A stretch of DNA of 64,000 bases from Paractinoplanes aksuensis (GCF_024137025.1 NZ_JAMYJR010000001.1:124001-188000), one strand, 5' to 3'. Positions 1 through 8,804 are shown, numbered from the stretch's first letter. The notes: generated from the sequence alone by a model not told the origin. Program-made: numbers and translations.

Positions 1-675
1 GCGGATGCCGGTCAGGATCGCGCTGCCACCCGGATACTTCCCCTTGTAGATCTTCACGTTGGCCGCCCCGATCGGCGCCACGTCGACCGCCTGGCTGCCC
101 AGAGCGGTCACGTACGAGTCGCCCGTGCTGGTCAGCTCGACCAGCGTCACGTCGTCGCGGGTGAGCCCGGCCTTCTGCAGCACCCGCAGCACCAGCGCGC
201 CCTGGGCCTGGCCCGCGCTGTAGGCGATCTTCTTGCCGCGCAGGTCGGCCAGCTCGCGCACGCCGGCCCCGGGGGCGACGCCGAGCTGGTAGATCGGATT
301 GTTGATCGGGTCGACGATGACCGACTGAAAGACGATCTTGGTCGAGGTGCCGGTCCAGGCCGCGAACAGCGAGGGGATGTCGGCGACGGCGCTGCAGTCC
401 AGCTTGTCGCCCCGGAAGGCCTGAATGCTCTGCGGGCCACCACTGATGTTGGCCCACTCGACGCTGATGCCGGCGTCGGTGAGCTCCTTGTCCAGGCCGG
501 ACGCGCCCAGGATGGCCTGGATGGCGGGGTCGCCGATGCGGATCTCGGCGCCGTCGGCCACCTGGTCGGGCAGCGCCGCGGTCAGCTCGAGGGTGGTCCC
601 GGCGTCGTCGCCACAGGCGGTCAGGGCCAGCAGCGCGGTCACGGCCGCGGCGGCGGCACGGGGGAGGGTTCTCAT
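1..675 (-). CDS. ABC transporter substrate-binding lipoprotein, sulfonate/nitrate/taurine (SsuA/NMT1) type, 3' end outside window
   Basis: Binding protein of an ABC importer, probably for a sulfonate, nitrate or similar small organic anion, tethered outside the membrane. The first 225 residues are visible. A signal peptide ends in a lipobox (ALTAC, Cys21) followed by acidic residues. The body follows the NMT1/SsuA pattern, with a LADLRGKKIAY-type segment and a later VDVAPIGAANVKIYK segment. The ATG at 673-675 (read leftward) is preceded by a good ribosome site (GGAAGGAAC). The permease and ATPase genes, if present, lie to the left of the window. Family call is fairly sure; substrate is not. 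Confidence 0.75.
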   Translation of the reverse strand, partial: MRTLPRAAAAAVTALLALTACGDDAGTTLELTAALPDQVADGAEIRIGDPAIQAILGASGLDKELTDAGISVEWANISGGPQSIQAFRGDKLDCSAVADIPSLFAAWTGTSTKIVFQSVIVDPINNPIYQLGVAPGAGVRELADLRGKKIAYSAGQAQGALVLRVLQKAGLTRDDVTLVELTSTGDSYVTALGSQAVDVAPIGAANVKIYKGKYPGGSAILTGIR

Positions 676-1071
676 CCGTTGTTCCTTCCGGATTTCGGCT
701 GAGGGCAGGGGGAAACGGCCCGCCTCGGCGGGCATCAGTGGTGGTGGGATCGGCTGACCGCCTCATCGCGGCCGGGGCTGAATTCATACTATGCAGCTAG
801 GAATAGAAGGCAACCTTGCGCCCGGCTGAATTAAGTAGCCCCTACCGAGGCCGATGGCGGCCCGGTCCGCGAACGCCGACTCAGCTGCCCGGCGGACGTC
901 ACTGGCGTGGCGGGCGAGACCGATGGCGGCCCGGGCGGCAGCGTCGGCGTGGTTGCGTGGCCGGGTGAGGCGACGGCGGTCCAGGCCGAAGCGTCGGCTC
1001 GGCTAGGTGGTGGGTGTCGGTGGTGCGACGAGCGAGGTCGATGGCGGGTCGGGGTGGTGGGGCCGGCTCGG
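676..1071. other. intergenic region between two leftward genes
   Basis: No convincing gene. Apart from the promoter-like patch at 787-814 it holds three imperfect copies of a short phrase built around CGATGGCGG (near 852, 922 and 1038). Long open frames on the plus strand across this stretch continue antisense through the ROK gene and look like GC-bias artefacts. I looked for a riboswitch-like leader and could not support one. Confidence 0.5.
787..814 (-). promoter_or_regulatory. candidate sigma-70-type promoter for the 1-675 gene
   Basis: Reading leftward there is TTGCCT (809-814), 16 bases, then TAGTAT (787-792), in a short AT-rich patch that stands out from its GC-rich surroundings. The predicted start near 780 would give a leader of about 100 bases. 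Pattern match only. Confidence 0.35.
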
Positions 1072-2259
1072 TTACGGGACTGGCGTCAGTGGCGCCGCGA
1101 AAACGTGGTCGAGAGCGACTGCGCCGCCGGACATGGCCAGAACGTTGCGGCCGAAGCTGCTGGCTCGGACGGTTGCGGTCACGTCGGCGCTGCCCGAGGA
1201 CCACTCGGTGGCTTCAGCCCGCAGCGTCGCGAGACAGCCGGGGAGCCGGTTCGTGCCCGCCTCGGACACCACCAGCACCTCGGGATCGAAGAGGTCGAGC
1301 AGCAGGGCCGTGGCCCGGCCGACCAGGCGGGCCCGCTCGGTGAACAACGCGACCGCTCCGGGCTGCCCGGCGGCCGCCGCGGCGATCAGCGCGGCGAGGT
1401 CGGGCCGGTCGATCAACCTGTCGGCCAGCGCGCGCCGCACGAGCGTGCGCTCCGACACGGCTGCCTGCAGGCAGCCCGCACGCCCGCAAGCGCAAACCTC
1501 CGCGTGCCCCTCGACCGGAAGGTGCGCGACCGCGCCGGCGGCCGACCGCGGACCGTGGTGGATCGTGCCGTCGGTCGCGAAGGCGACGTCGACGACGTTG
1601 CCCACGAACAGATGCACCGCGCTTTCCCGCGCCCGCCGGGCCGCCACGCCGAAAAGTTGCTCGGCCCGGAGCAGGGCGCGCGAGTTGCTGTCGACCCGGG
1701 TGGGCAGCCCGGTCGCCTCGGCCAGCGCTGTACCGACGGGGACATCGCGCCAGCCGAGCAAGGGATGGTCGACCACCGTGCCGTTCGCGGTGTCGACCCA
1801 GCCGCCGGTGGCCACCCCCACGCCCAGGATCCGCCGCCGGGTGCGCCGCAGGCTCGCGATGCGGGCGGCCAGTGTGGCCAGCACCGAGGCTGGGTCGTGC
1901 GCGGAGTGCGGGTCGCGGCGCTGGGTGATGATCTGGCCGCGCAGGTCGAGCAGGGCGACCGTGGTGTGCGGGACGGCGATGTGCACGCCGATCACGGCGA
2001 CCCGGTCGGCCTCGATGTCGAGCGGCACGTGCGGGCGGCCCATCCCGGGCGGACCCGCCGCCTCGGGCACCTCGCGCACCAGGCCGCGGTCGAGAAGAGA
2101 GGTCACCACGCCGCTGACCGAGGCGGCGGAGAGCCGGGTGGCCCGGGCGACCGAGCTGCGGGCGATCGGCCCGTGGTCGAGAACCGCACGCAGCACGTCC
2201 CCGGCCGAGTCGCGCCGGGGGCGCGGACCGGCCGGCGGCAGGTCGCCGCGCCGGGTCAT
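1072..2259 (-). CDS. ROK-family transcriptional regulator
   Basis: A 395-aa NagC/XylR-type ROK protein: an N-terminal winged helix (about residues 20-65, SVARATRLSAASVSGVV) followed by a sugar-kinase-fold domain. The ROK zinc site is visible as H252, C256, C258 and C263 (CACGRAGC), but the Glu that normally follows the last Cys by two is Gln265. The HTH and the lack of neighbouring ROK-type metabolic genes favour a sugar-responsive repressor rather than a kinase. It ends 397 bases before the start of the 1-675 gene and lies beyond the DeoR-type gene, so its target is unclear. Confidence 0.85.
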   Translation of the reverse strand: MTRRGDLPPAGPRPRRDSAGDVLRAVLDHGPIARSSVARATRLSAASVSGVVTSLLDRGLVREVPEAAGPPGMGRPHVPLDIEADRVAVIGVHIAVPHTTVALLDLRGQIITQRRDPHSAHDPASVLATLAARIASLRRTRRRILGVGVATGGWVDTANGTVVDHPLLGWRDVPVGTALAEATGLPTRVDSNSRALLRAEQLFGVAARRARESAVHLFVGNVVDVAFATDGTIHHGPRSAAGAVAHLPVEGHAEVCACGRAGCLQAAVSERTLVRRALADRLIDRPDLAALIAAAAAGQPGAVALFTERARLVGRATALLLDLFDPEVLVVSEAGTNRLPGCLATLRAEATEWSSGSADVTATVRASSFGRNVLAMSGGAVALDHVFAAPLTPVP

Positions 2260-2420
2260 TCCGGCAGGCTAACGCCCGGCGGGGCCGGACACCTCACAAC
2301 GCAAACGGTTGGTAACAGGCCCTTATCGGGTGTTTGCTCGGCCGGGTACGCCGGGGTTTCGCTCGGGCCGGGGCGGCCGGGGTGTTCGCTCCTGCCGAGC
2401 GTCGTCCGGGGTAACTCGCC

Positions 2421-3233
2421 CTATCGGGTGCTGGCGGGGGTGATCAGCTCGACCTCGCTGGCTTCGAGGGCGTCGCGCAGGTCGGGGCCGGGCATGGCGT
2501 CGGTGATCAGGTAGTCGGCGCTGGCCAGTTCGGAGACCTGGGCGAACAGGCGGCGGTCGAACTTCGAGGAGTCGGCCAGGATGGCGACCCGGGCCGCGCG
2601 CGAGATCATCTCTTGCATCATGGCCGCCTCGGCCAGGTTGCTGGTGGTGTAGCCGGCGTCGGCCGCGACCGCGCCCACGCCGATCAGGGCCAGGTCGCAG
2701 CTGATGTCGAGCTCGGCGCCGCCGTTGGCCCGGAAGCTGACCGGCCCTATGGTGGCCAGGGTCAGCGAGCGGACGGCGCCCCCGAACACATAGATGTCGC
2801 GCACCGCCGAGGTCGGCAGGGCGGCCGGCACCAGCAGGTTGTTGGTGGCCACGGTGAGGTCGCGGTGCTGGCCGAGCAACCGGGCCAGGGCCAGCGTGGT
2901 CGTGCCGCCGTTGATCATGATCGTGGAGCCGTCCTCGACCAGCGAGGCCGCGAGCGCCGCGATCTTCTCCTTCTCCTGTTCCTGGATCGAGAGGCGCTGG
3001 TCGACGGCGCGGTCGGTGCGGGTGATGGTCGACCGGCTGACCGCTCCGCCGTACGTGCGCACGAGCACGCCGTCGGCGCTGAGCTGGTCGAGGTCGCGGC
3101 GGACGGTGTCGATCGAGACCCCGAAACGCTCGGCCAGGGCACTCACGGTGACCTGCCCGGCCTCGGTCACGTACGCGGCCAGCTGAGCCTTGCGGCCGGC
3201 CGGCAGGTGGCGCTCCTTCTCGACGTTCGTCAC
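2421..3233 (-). CDS. DeoR/GlpR-family transcriptional regulator of the adjacent sugar operon
   Basis: A 270-aa DeoR-type regulator: N-terminal HTH (about residues 14-65, with VSALAERFGVSIDTVRRDL) and a C-terminal DeoRC sensor domain that in this family binds a phosphorylated sugar. I start it at the GTG at 3233, which has an AAGCA/GGGGGG ribosome site; an in-frame start at 3317 would add 28 residues with no resemblance to the family. It is divergent from the ABC/aldolase/kinase operon beginning at 3521, which makes local repression relieved by a phosphosugar from that operon the natural reading. An inverted repeat lies just upstream of its start. Confidence 0.88.
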   Translation of the reverse strand: MTNVEKERHLPAGRKAQLAAYVTEAGQVTVSALAERFGVSIDTVRRDLDQLSADGVLVRTYGGAVSRSTITRTDRAVDQRLSIQEQEKEKIAALAASLVEDGSTIMINGGTTTLALARLLGQHRDLTVATNNLLVPAALPTSAVRDIYVFGGAVRSLTLATIGPVSFRANGGAELDISCDLALIGVGAVAADAGYTTSNLAEAAMMQEMISRAARVAILADSSKFDRRLFAQVSELASADYLITDAMPGPDLRDALEASEVELITPASTR

Positions 3234-3251
3234 TGCTTCCCCCCTCGTTGT

Positions 3252-3270
3252 GTGCGGCAGTATGCCACAC
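3252..3270. promoter_or_regulatory. candidate operator of the DeoR-type regulator
   Basis: GTGCGGCA-gta-TGCCACAC, an inverted repeat with one mismatch, ends 18 bases before the regulator's GTG. Its position in the divergent intergenic region suits autoregulation. Based on symmetry and position only. Confidence 0.35.
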
Positions 3271-3280
3271 CGTGCAGCTC

Positions 3281-3466
3281 CTTGCTTAGAGTGGCGAAGA
3301 GCCGCATAGTTGGGCAACGGTCGGAAAAGATGGCCGTGAACAGCACTTCTCCAAGGTGGACGGCTATCTTGCTTAGAAGCGAGTGTGCATCAGCCCGCAG
3401 CTTTTTGCCGAACTTCGCGAGATTCTGCGGTTCTTGCTCTTGTTAACTCGCGTAACGCGTTGCTAA
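3281..3466. promoter_or_regulatory. divergent control region with direct repeats and an inverted repeat
   Basis: Between the DeoR-type gene (start 3233) and the sugar operon (start 3521), CTTGCTTAGA occurs twice in direct orientation (3281-3290 and 3368-3377). A symmetric AT-containing block around TTAACTCGCGTAACGCGTTG spans 3442-3466, closest to the operon. The spacing fits an operator set controlling the operon promoter. No -10/-35 pair stands out clearly. Function inferred. Confidence 0.3.
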
Positions 3467-3520
3467 CGTGACGACAATCTCGCAGAGAACAGAGGAACCT
3501 CTCTATAGAAGGAGTCCGCG

Positions 3521-4807
3521 ATGGCGGCACGTTCCACCCGGTTGAGGCGTTTGACAGCGATAGCGACGGCGGTCGGTCTGGCCGCGGTCATGGGAGCCTG
3601 CGGGGGCGGCTCGGACGATGCGAGCTCGGACGGAACGGTGACGCTGGAGTTCGCCCAGTGGTGGGCGCCCGAGCTCCCGGACGGCTCGTTCGACAAGATC
3701 ATCAACGACTTCCAGACGGCCAACCCGACCATCAAGGTCAAGCTGCTGAGCGGTCCCTACGCCTCGACCAAGCAGCAGCTCGTGACCGGCGCCGCCTCCA
3801 AGACGCTGCCCGACGTGGTCGGCCTCGACGGCGCCTGGGTCAACGACTTCGCCAAGCAGGGCGCGATCGCCGACATGACGAAGCTGATGGCCGACGCCGG
3901 CTACGACGATTCCCAGCTGGCCAGCCAGATCCAGCTCGAGGGCAAGACCTACATGGTCCCGGTCGTCAACTTCGTCTACCCGCTCTTCGTCAACCAGGAC
4001 CTGCTGGCCAAGGCCGGCGTGGACAAGGTGCCGAGCACCCGGACCGAGTTCGCCGACGCGGCCAAGAAGATCAGCGACAGCGGCGGCAACGTCAAGGGCT
4101 GGGCCCTCCCGCTCGACACCGCCGTCCCCAACGGCATCCAGAACGACGTCATGTCGTGGCTGTGGGCCTCCGGCGGCAGCATGCTGGCCGACGGCAAGCC
4201 GGCCCTGCAGACCCCGCAGGTCAAGAGCGTGGTCGAGTACGTCAAGAGCCTGAACGACGCCGGCGTCATCGCCCCCGGGGCGCTGACCATGAAGGAGCAG
4301 GACAAGGTCGAGAAGTTCACGACCGGCCAGGTCGGCATGATGGTCGACTCGCTCGCCCACATCAAGCTGATCAAAGAGAACGCCCCGAACCTGAAGTTCG
4401 CGGTGGCGCCCGTGCCGGCCGAGGACGGCTACACCGGCAAGCGCGGCATCCCGTACGCGTCCTGGGGCATCGGTGTCGCCAACTCCTCGGACCACAAGGC
4501 CGAGGCGTTCAAGCTGGTCCAGTTCCTGATGGAGGCCAAGGTCAACGGCGAGCTCTCCACGCTGGCCAACGGCTTCCCCGGCAACAAGACCGCGGAGCCC
4601 GACTTCACCGACAGCGACCCGCTGTTCAAGGAAGCCTTCAAGATCTATCAGGAGGGCACCCCGGCCAACGAGTTCGTCGGCCTGCCCAAGTCCGAAGACC
4701 TCATGCGCAGCTTCGACGAGCAGCTCCAGCTGGTGCTGACCGGTAAGACCAGCGTCGACGACGCCCTGGCCAAGTCCCAGGAGAACTGGTCCTCGGTCAT
4801 CGAATAG
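3521..4807 (+). CDS. sugar ABC transporter substrate-binding lipoprotein (CUT1, family 1)
   Basis: First gene of a six-gene sugar operon; captures a carbohydrate outside the membrane for the permeases that follow. 428 aa. The signal peptide ends in a lipobox with Cys27 (AVMGAC) followed by a Gly/Ser/Asp linker. The body has the MalE-type layout, including LEFAQWWAPE near the start and an NGFPGNK hinge segment near residue 345. The ATG at 3521 follows GAAGGAG. No ATPase gene is in the operon, so as in many actinomycete CUT1 systems a shared MsiK-type ATPase elsewhere is likely. A strong hairpin follows the stop codon. Confidence 0.9.
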   Translation: MAARSTRLRRLTAIATAVGLAAVMGACGGGSDDASSDGTVTLEFAQWWAPELPDGSFDKIINDFQTANPTIKVKLLSGPYASTKQQLVTGAASKTLPDVVGLDGAWVNDFAKQGAIADMTKLMADAGYDDSQLASQIQLEGKTYMVPVVNFVYPLFVNQDLLAKAGVDKVPSTRTEFADAAKKISDSGGNVKGWALPLDTAVPNGIQNDVMSWLWASGGSMLADGKPALQTPQVKSVVEYVKSLNDAGVIAPGALTMKEQDKVEKFTTGQVGMMVDSLAHIKLIKENAPNLKFAVAPVPAEDGYTGKRGIPYASWGIGVANSSDHKAEAFKLVQFLMEAKVNGELSTLANGFPGNKTAEPDFTDSDPLFKEAFKIYQEGTPANEFVGLPKSEDLMRSFDEQLQLVLTGKTSVDDALAKSQENWSSVIE

Positions 4808-4814
4808 CCCGCCC

Positions 4815-4846
4815 GGGCGCCGCGCCGGCCCAACGGCGCGGCGCCC
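4815..4846 (+). terminator. intercistronic hairpin after the binding-protein gene
   Basis: A perfect 13-bp inverted repeat (GGGCGCCGCGCCG and its complement) with a 6-base loop sits between the binding-protein stop (4807) and the permease start (4864). There is no T run. It is better read as a partial terminator or mRNA 3'-end stabiliser that lets the binding protein be made in excess than as the end of the operon. Confidence 0.6.
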
Positions 4847-4863
4847 GACCAAGGAGACAGCGA

Positions 4864-5817
4864 ATGACTACCGCGCCCGCGGACCCCATGATCAAGCAGG
4901 ACCGCGTTCCGCCGTCCGAGCCGGTCGCCTCCGGACCGAAGCGTTCCTCGGTGGCCCGGCGCCTCATCCCCTTCGGTTATCTGTCCCCGACGATCGTGCT
5001 CATCACGCTCCTGATGATCGTCCCGATCGTCATGGTGATCAGCTACTCGTTCCGGGACAACGTGATCGTCCAGGACAACTCGGTCTTCGCCGGGCTGGCC
5101 AACTACACCGAGGTCCTCACCGACCCCGACTTCCTGGCCGCGATCAAGAACACCGGCATCTTCATCACGGTCAGCATGGTGGCCCACCTGCTGCTCGGAC
5201 TGGGCTTCGCCATGATGCTGAACAGCCCGCTGCTCGGCAACGTCACCAAGTCCCTGTTCCGGGTCGTGTACGTGCTGCCGTGGCTGTTCACCATCGCCGT
5301 GATCGCCGTCATCTGGCGGCTGCTGCTCGACCCGTCCGGCGTCGCGAACTACGTGCTGCAGACCCTGGGTCTGATCAACGAGGGCGTGAACTGGCTCGGT
5401 GACCCGGGCACGGCGCTCTGGAGCGTGACGTTCGCGAACATCTGGTCCGGCTACCCGTTCTTCATGATCAGCCTGCTGGCCGGCCTGCAGGGCATCCCCG
5501 GCGAGCTGTACGAGGCGGCGTCCGTCGACGGAGCCAGCCCGTGGCGCAAGTTCGTGCACGTGACGCTGCCGCAGCTACGCCCGGTGATCATCAGCATGGC
5601 CGTGCTCGACCTGATCTGGACGTCCCAGCAGTTCGCCCTCATCTGGATGATGACCGGCGGCGGACCGCTGAACTCCACCGAGATGCTCAGCACCTTCACC
5701 TACAAGCTGGCCTTCAGCGAGTACGAGTTCGCGATGGCCTCGGCCAGCGCGGTGGTCGTCCTGCTGCTGACGATGATCCTGGCCTTCTTCTACGTCCGCC
5801 AGCAAAGGGAGCGGTGA
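4864..5817 (+). CDS. sugar ABC transporter permease (MalF-type)
   Basis: 317 aa, six predicted membrane helices: the first at about residues 38-60 (TIVLITLLMIVPIVMVISYS), the last near the C-terminus. The EAA loop that contacts the ATPase reads EAASVDGASPWRKFVHVTLPQLRP. The ATG follows AAGGAGACAGCGA. Pairs with the next gene (1-base gap) to form the transmembrane channel for the carbohydrate captured by the 3521 product. Confidence 0.92.
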   Translation: MTTAPADPMIKQDRVPPSEPVASGPKRSSVARRLIPFGYLSPTIVLITLLMIVPIVMVISYSFRDNVIVQDNSVFAGLANYTEVLTDPDFLAAIKNTGIFITVSMVAHLLLGLGFAMMLNSPLLGNVTKSLFRVVYVLPWLFTIAVIAVIWRLLLDPSGVANYVLQTLGLINEGVNWLGDPGTALWSVTFANIWSGYPFFMISLLAGLQGIPGELYEAASVDGASPWRKFVHVTLPQLRPVIISMAVLDLIWTSQQFALIWMMTGGGPLNSTEMLSTFTYKLAFSEYEFAMASASAVVVLLLTMILAFFYVRQQRER

Positions 5818-5818
5818 C

Positions 5819-6694
5819 ATGGCAACAGTGCTGCCCGGTAAAGCCGCACCCGGGATGACCCAGCGGACGCGCCGCATCCTGATGAAGACCGCCCTGTTCT
5901 TCGGCCTGGGCCTGGGCGCGATCTTCGCCGGCGCCCCCGTGCTGTGGATGCTGTCGACCTCGTTCAAGAGCAACGGCGAGGTGTTCCAGAACCCGCCCAA
6001 GCTGATCACCGAGAGCTTCTCGCTCGACGCCTACACGGCGATCCTGACCAACGGCGCGCAGCTGCGGTTCTTCCTCAACAGCTACATCGTGGCCATCGCG
6101 GTGACGGCGCTGACCCTGCTGGTCGGGATCCTGGCCGCGTACGCGTTCAGCCGCTTCACCTTCCCGTTCTCGAGGACCATCAACGCGGTCATCGTGAGCG
6201 TGCAGGCGGTGCCGCCGATCACCCTGGTCATCCCGTACTTCGGGCTCGTGGTGGGGCTCGGGCTCTACAACACGTACCCGGGACTGATCTTGACCCACAT
6301 GGTCTTCACGCTGCCCTACGCGATCATCATGCTGACCGCGTACTTCAACACCCTGCCGAAAGAGCTGGACGAGTCGGTCAAGGTCGACGGCGGCAACAGC
6401 TGGACCGCGCTGTGGCGCATCCTCGTGCCGATCTCGGTGCCGGGTCTGATCGCGGTCGGCGTCTACACGTTCATGATCTCGTGGAACGAGTACCTGTTCG
6501 CGCTGGCCCTGACCCGCACCGACGACATGCGCACCGTGCCGATCGGCATCCAGCTGCTCATGGGCCAGCACTCGTACGAGTGGAACCAGATGATGGCCAT
6601 GAGCATCCTCGGCTCCATCCCGGTTCTCATCCTCTTCCTCGTCTTCCAGCGGCGCTTCATCGGAGGCCTCACCTCCGGCGCCGTCAAGGCCTGA
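5819..6694 (+). CDS. sugar ABC transporter permease (MalG-type)
   Basis: 291 aa with six predicted helices. The EAA loop reads DESVKVDGGNSWTALWRILVP, the C-terminal half is typical of MalG-type permeases (ISWNEYLFALALT), and the protein ends GGLTSGAVKA. It is the second half of the CUT1 channel; its ATG directly follows the TGA of the MalF-type gene, so the two are probably translationally coupled. Confidence 0.92.
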   Translation: MATVLPGKAAPGMTQRTRRILMKTALFFGLGLGAIFAGAPVLWMLSTSFKSNGEVFQNPPKLITESFSLDAYTAILTNGAQLRFFLNSYIVAIAVTALTLLVGILAAYAFSRFTFPFSRTINAVIVSVQAVPPITLVIPYFGLVVGLGLYNTYPGLILTHMVFTLPYAIIMLTAYFNTLPKELDESVKVDGGNSWTALWRILVPISVPGLIAVGVYTFMISWNEYLFALALTRTDDMRTVPIGIQLLMGQHSYEWNQMMAMSILGSIPVLILFLVFQRRFIGGLTSGAVKA

Positions 6695-6742
6695 CCCACC
6701 CCTGTTTATTGCGGAGACCCCGCGCAAAAGGAGAAACACGTA

Positions 6743-7606
6743 ATGCTGACGACCGGCAAGGCGATCCTCGACGTCGCCAACGAGCACAACTTCGCCGTGC
6801 CCGCCTTCAACATCAGCGACTGGGCGATGTTCCGCGGCATCGTGGACATCAGCGAGCAGACCAACGCCCCGCTGATCGTGGCCATCCACCCCGACGAGGT
6901 GGCCCACATCGGCCGCGAGCTGATCCCGGGCATCATCGCCCGGGCCCACACCTCGACCGTGCCGATCGCCATCCACTGGGACCACGGCGCCACGTACGAG
7001 CAGGCCCTGCAGGCGGCCCAGTTCGGCTTCACCTCAGTGATGATCGACGCCTCGATGAAGCCGTTCGACGAGAACCTGGCCATCACCCGGAAGGTCACCG
7101 AGTCGGCCCACGTGCTCGGCATCTCGGTCGAGGGCGAGCTCGGCACCATCGGCGGCAACGACACGTACGCCGAGGGCGGCTCCGACACCATCATCTACAC
7201 CGACCCCGACGACGCGGTCACCTACGTGCGTGAGACCGGCGTCGACAGCCTGGCCATCGCCATCGGCACCTTCCACGGCATGTACCCGGCCGACATGAAG
7301 CCGGAGCTCAAGCTCGACCTGCTCAAGGAGATCAAGGGCAAGGTCGGCATCCCGCTGGTGCTGCACGGCGGTTCCGGCAACCCGGACGACGAGATCCGCG
7401 AGGCCGCCCGCACCGGCATCAACAAAATCAACATCTCGACCGACATCAAGGTCGCGTACCACAGCAAGATGCGCGAGATCCTCGGCAACGACCCCAAGAC
7501 CCGCGAGCCCAACGCGATCCAGCCCGCCTGCATCGCGGCCATGAACGAGGTCGCCGCCCAGAAGATCGAGCTGTTCGGCGCCGCCGGCAAGGCCAAGCTC
7601 TACTGA
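6743..7606 (+). CDS. class II (zinc) ketose-bisphosphate aldolase, FbaA/GatY/KbaY family
   Basis: Cleaves a ketose 1-phosphate or 1,6-bisphosphate to dihydroxyacetone phosphate plus an aldehyde in the cytoplasm. 287 aa, the usual length. The active-site segment IHWDHG holds the catalytic Asp80 and a zinc His81. Further family landmarks are GELGTIGG, IGTFHGMY and VLHGGSGNPDDEI, followed by GINKINISTD, which binds the phosphate. The ATG has an AAAAGGAG site. With the following kinase and isomerase-like genes it could complete a hexose-6-phosphate to triose-phosphate route. Fructose versus tagatose or another ketose cannot be told from sequence. Confidence 0.9.
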   Translation: MLTTGKAILDVANEHNFAVPAFNISDWAMFRGIVDISEQTNAPLIVAIHPDEVAHIGRELIPGIIARAHTSTVPIAIHWDHGATYEQALQAAQFGFTSVMIDASMKPFDENLAITRKVTESAHVLGISVEGELGTIGGNDTYAEGGSDTIIYTDPDDAVTYVRETGVDSLAIAIGTFHGMYPADMKPELKLDLLKEIKGKVGIPLVLHGGSGNPDDEIREAARTGINKINISTDIKVAYHSKMREILGNDPKTREPNAIQPACIAAMNEVAAQKIELFGAAGKAKLY

Positions 7607-7607
7607 C

Positions 7608-8804
7608 ATGGCCGACGCGTCCCGTGTACTCCTGGGCCTCGGCGGTTGCGTCGACTACGAGTTGAAGCTGACCGCCTCCACCTTGGAAAAGTTGGTCGCT
7701 GAGTACGGCATCCAGCCGGCGGAGCTCGACCCGCCGGGGCCGGCTTTCGTGGCGAACGAACGGGACCTGGTCGTGTCGATCCTCGGGTACGTCGCGCGGG
7801 GCGGAGGGGGCGAGCACTTCGTCGCCTCCGCCCCGGCGCTCGAGACCTTCGCCGGCCGGTTCCCGCACCGCCAGACCCTGGGCGGCACCTCGGTGCGCGC
7901 GGGGATCCTCCTGGACCGGCTCGGTATTCCGTCAACGTGGCATCTGGTGAGCGTCAACGACACCTTCCGGCGTTTGGCGCCCGCCTCGACTTCCTACTTT
8001 TCCTCCGGCACCGAGGACACCACGTATCCGCACCTGATCGTGCAGTACGACAAAGGGCTGCGGGTTTCGATGGGGGACGTCGCGCTCGAGGCGCCGTTCC
8101 CGAACCGCCTGATCTATGTGAACGACCCGGCCAACGACACGATGGTGCTGGATTCTTCCCTCAGCGCGAGGCTCAGCCAGGCCGAGGTCTTCCTGATCTC
8201 GGGCTTCAACGCCATGCGCGACCCGGACCTGCTCGACCGGCGCATGGCCGAGCTGCGCGAGCACATGCGGCAGCTGCCCTCGACCGCGATCACGTATTTC
8301 GAGGACGCGGCCTATCACGAGCCGTCGTACAGTCGCCGGGTGCGGGAGGCGCTGCTCGACCGGATCGACATCTACGGGCTCAACGAGGACGAATTGCAGT
8401 CCTACCTCGGCCGGTCCGTCGACCTTCTTTCCGTACGCGAGGTAGTGGCCGCACTGGCCGACATCACGGCCCTGATCCCGGTGCCGACGCTCGTGCTGCA
8501 CACCAAGTACTGGGCGCTGTCCGCGGGGGTCGCGTACGCGTCAGCCCTGGACAGCGGGACCGTCATGGCGGCCACCCGGTACGTGCACGGCGACTCCTTC
8601 ACCGACGAGGACGTGGCTCTGTTACGGGCGCGCCCCCGCCGAACGGAGTCGGTGGAGTTCGCGCTCGCGATCGAGGAACGCCTCGGCACCTCGGTGCGGT
8701 GTGTCCCCGGCTTCCAGTTGGATGTCGCCAACCCCACTACGGTCGGTCTGGGCGACACTTTCGTCGGTGGCTTTCTCTCCGCACTCGCACAAAGGGATGC
8801 TTGA
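7608..8804 (+). CDS. ADP-dependent sugar kinase family (ADP-glucokinase/ADP-phosphofructokinase, PF04587 type)
   Basis: 398 aa. Shows the hallmarks of the ADP-dependent kinases best known from archaeal glycolysis: a GG motif in the sugar-binding region (QTLGGTSVRAG), the metal-binding NxxE motif (NEDE, N259-E262), an LHTKYW segment, and the catalytic GXGD motif in NPTTVGLGDTF with Asp383. It resembles neither PfkA nor ordinary PfkB, although it shares the ribokinase-like fold. Placed between a class II aldolase and an isomerase-like gene, it most likely phosphorylates the ketose 6-phosphate the aldolase then cleaves. ADP as donor is inferred from the family. Start ATG lies one base after the aldolase TGA. 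Confidence 0.8.
   Translation: MADASRVLLGLGGCVDYELKLTASTLEKLVAEYGIQPAELDPPGPAFVANERDLVVSILGYVARGGGGEHFVASAPALETFAGRFPHRQTLGGTSVRAGILLDRLGIPSTWHLVSVNDTFRRLAPASTSYFSSGTEDTTYPHLIVQYDKGLRVSMGDVALEAPFPNRLIYVNDPANDTMVLDSSLSARLSQAEVFLISGFNAMRDPDLLDRRMAELREHMRQLPSTAITYFEDAAYHEPSYSRRVREALLDRIDIYGLNEDELQSYLGRSVDLLSVREVVAALADITALIPVPTLVLHTKYWALSAGVAYASALDSGTVMAATRYVHGDSFTDEDVALLRARPRRTESVEFALAIEERLGTSVRCVPGFQLDVANPTTVGLGDTFVGGFLSALAQRDA

Noticed and set aside
676..1071. Possible riboswitch leader upstream of the sulfonate/nitrate-type binding protein
   Set aside because: No recognisable conserved core or terminator/antiterminator pair could be traced.
907..2514. Long plus-strand open frame opposite the ROK gene, and many similar long frames elsewhere (for example 5714-6985 minus, 41688-42692 plus, 43059-44690 plus)
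   Set aside because: They lie antisense to well-supported genes, have Arg/Gly/Pro/Ala-rich composition expected from GC bias, and match no family.
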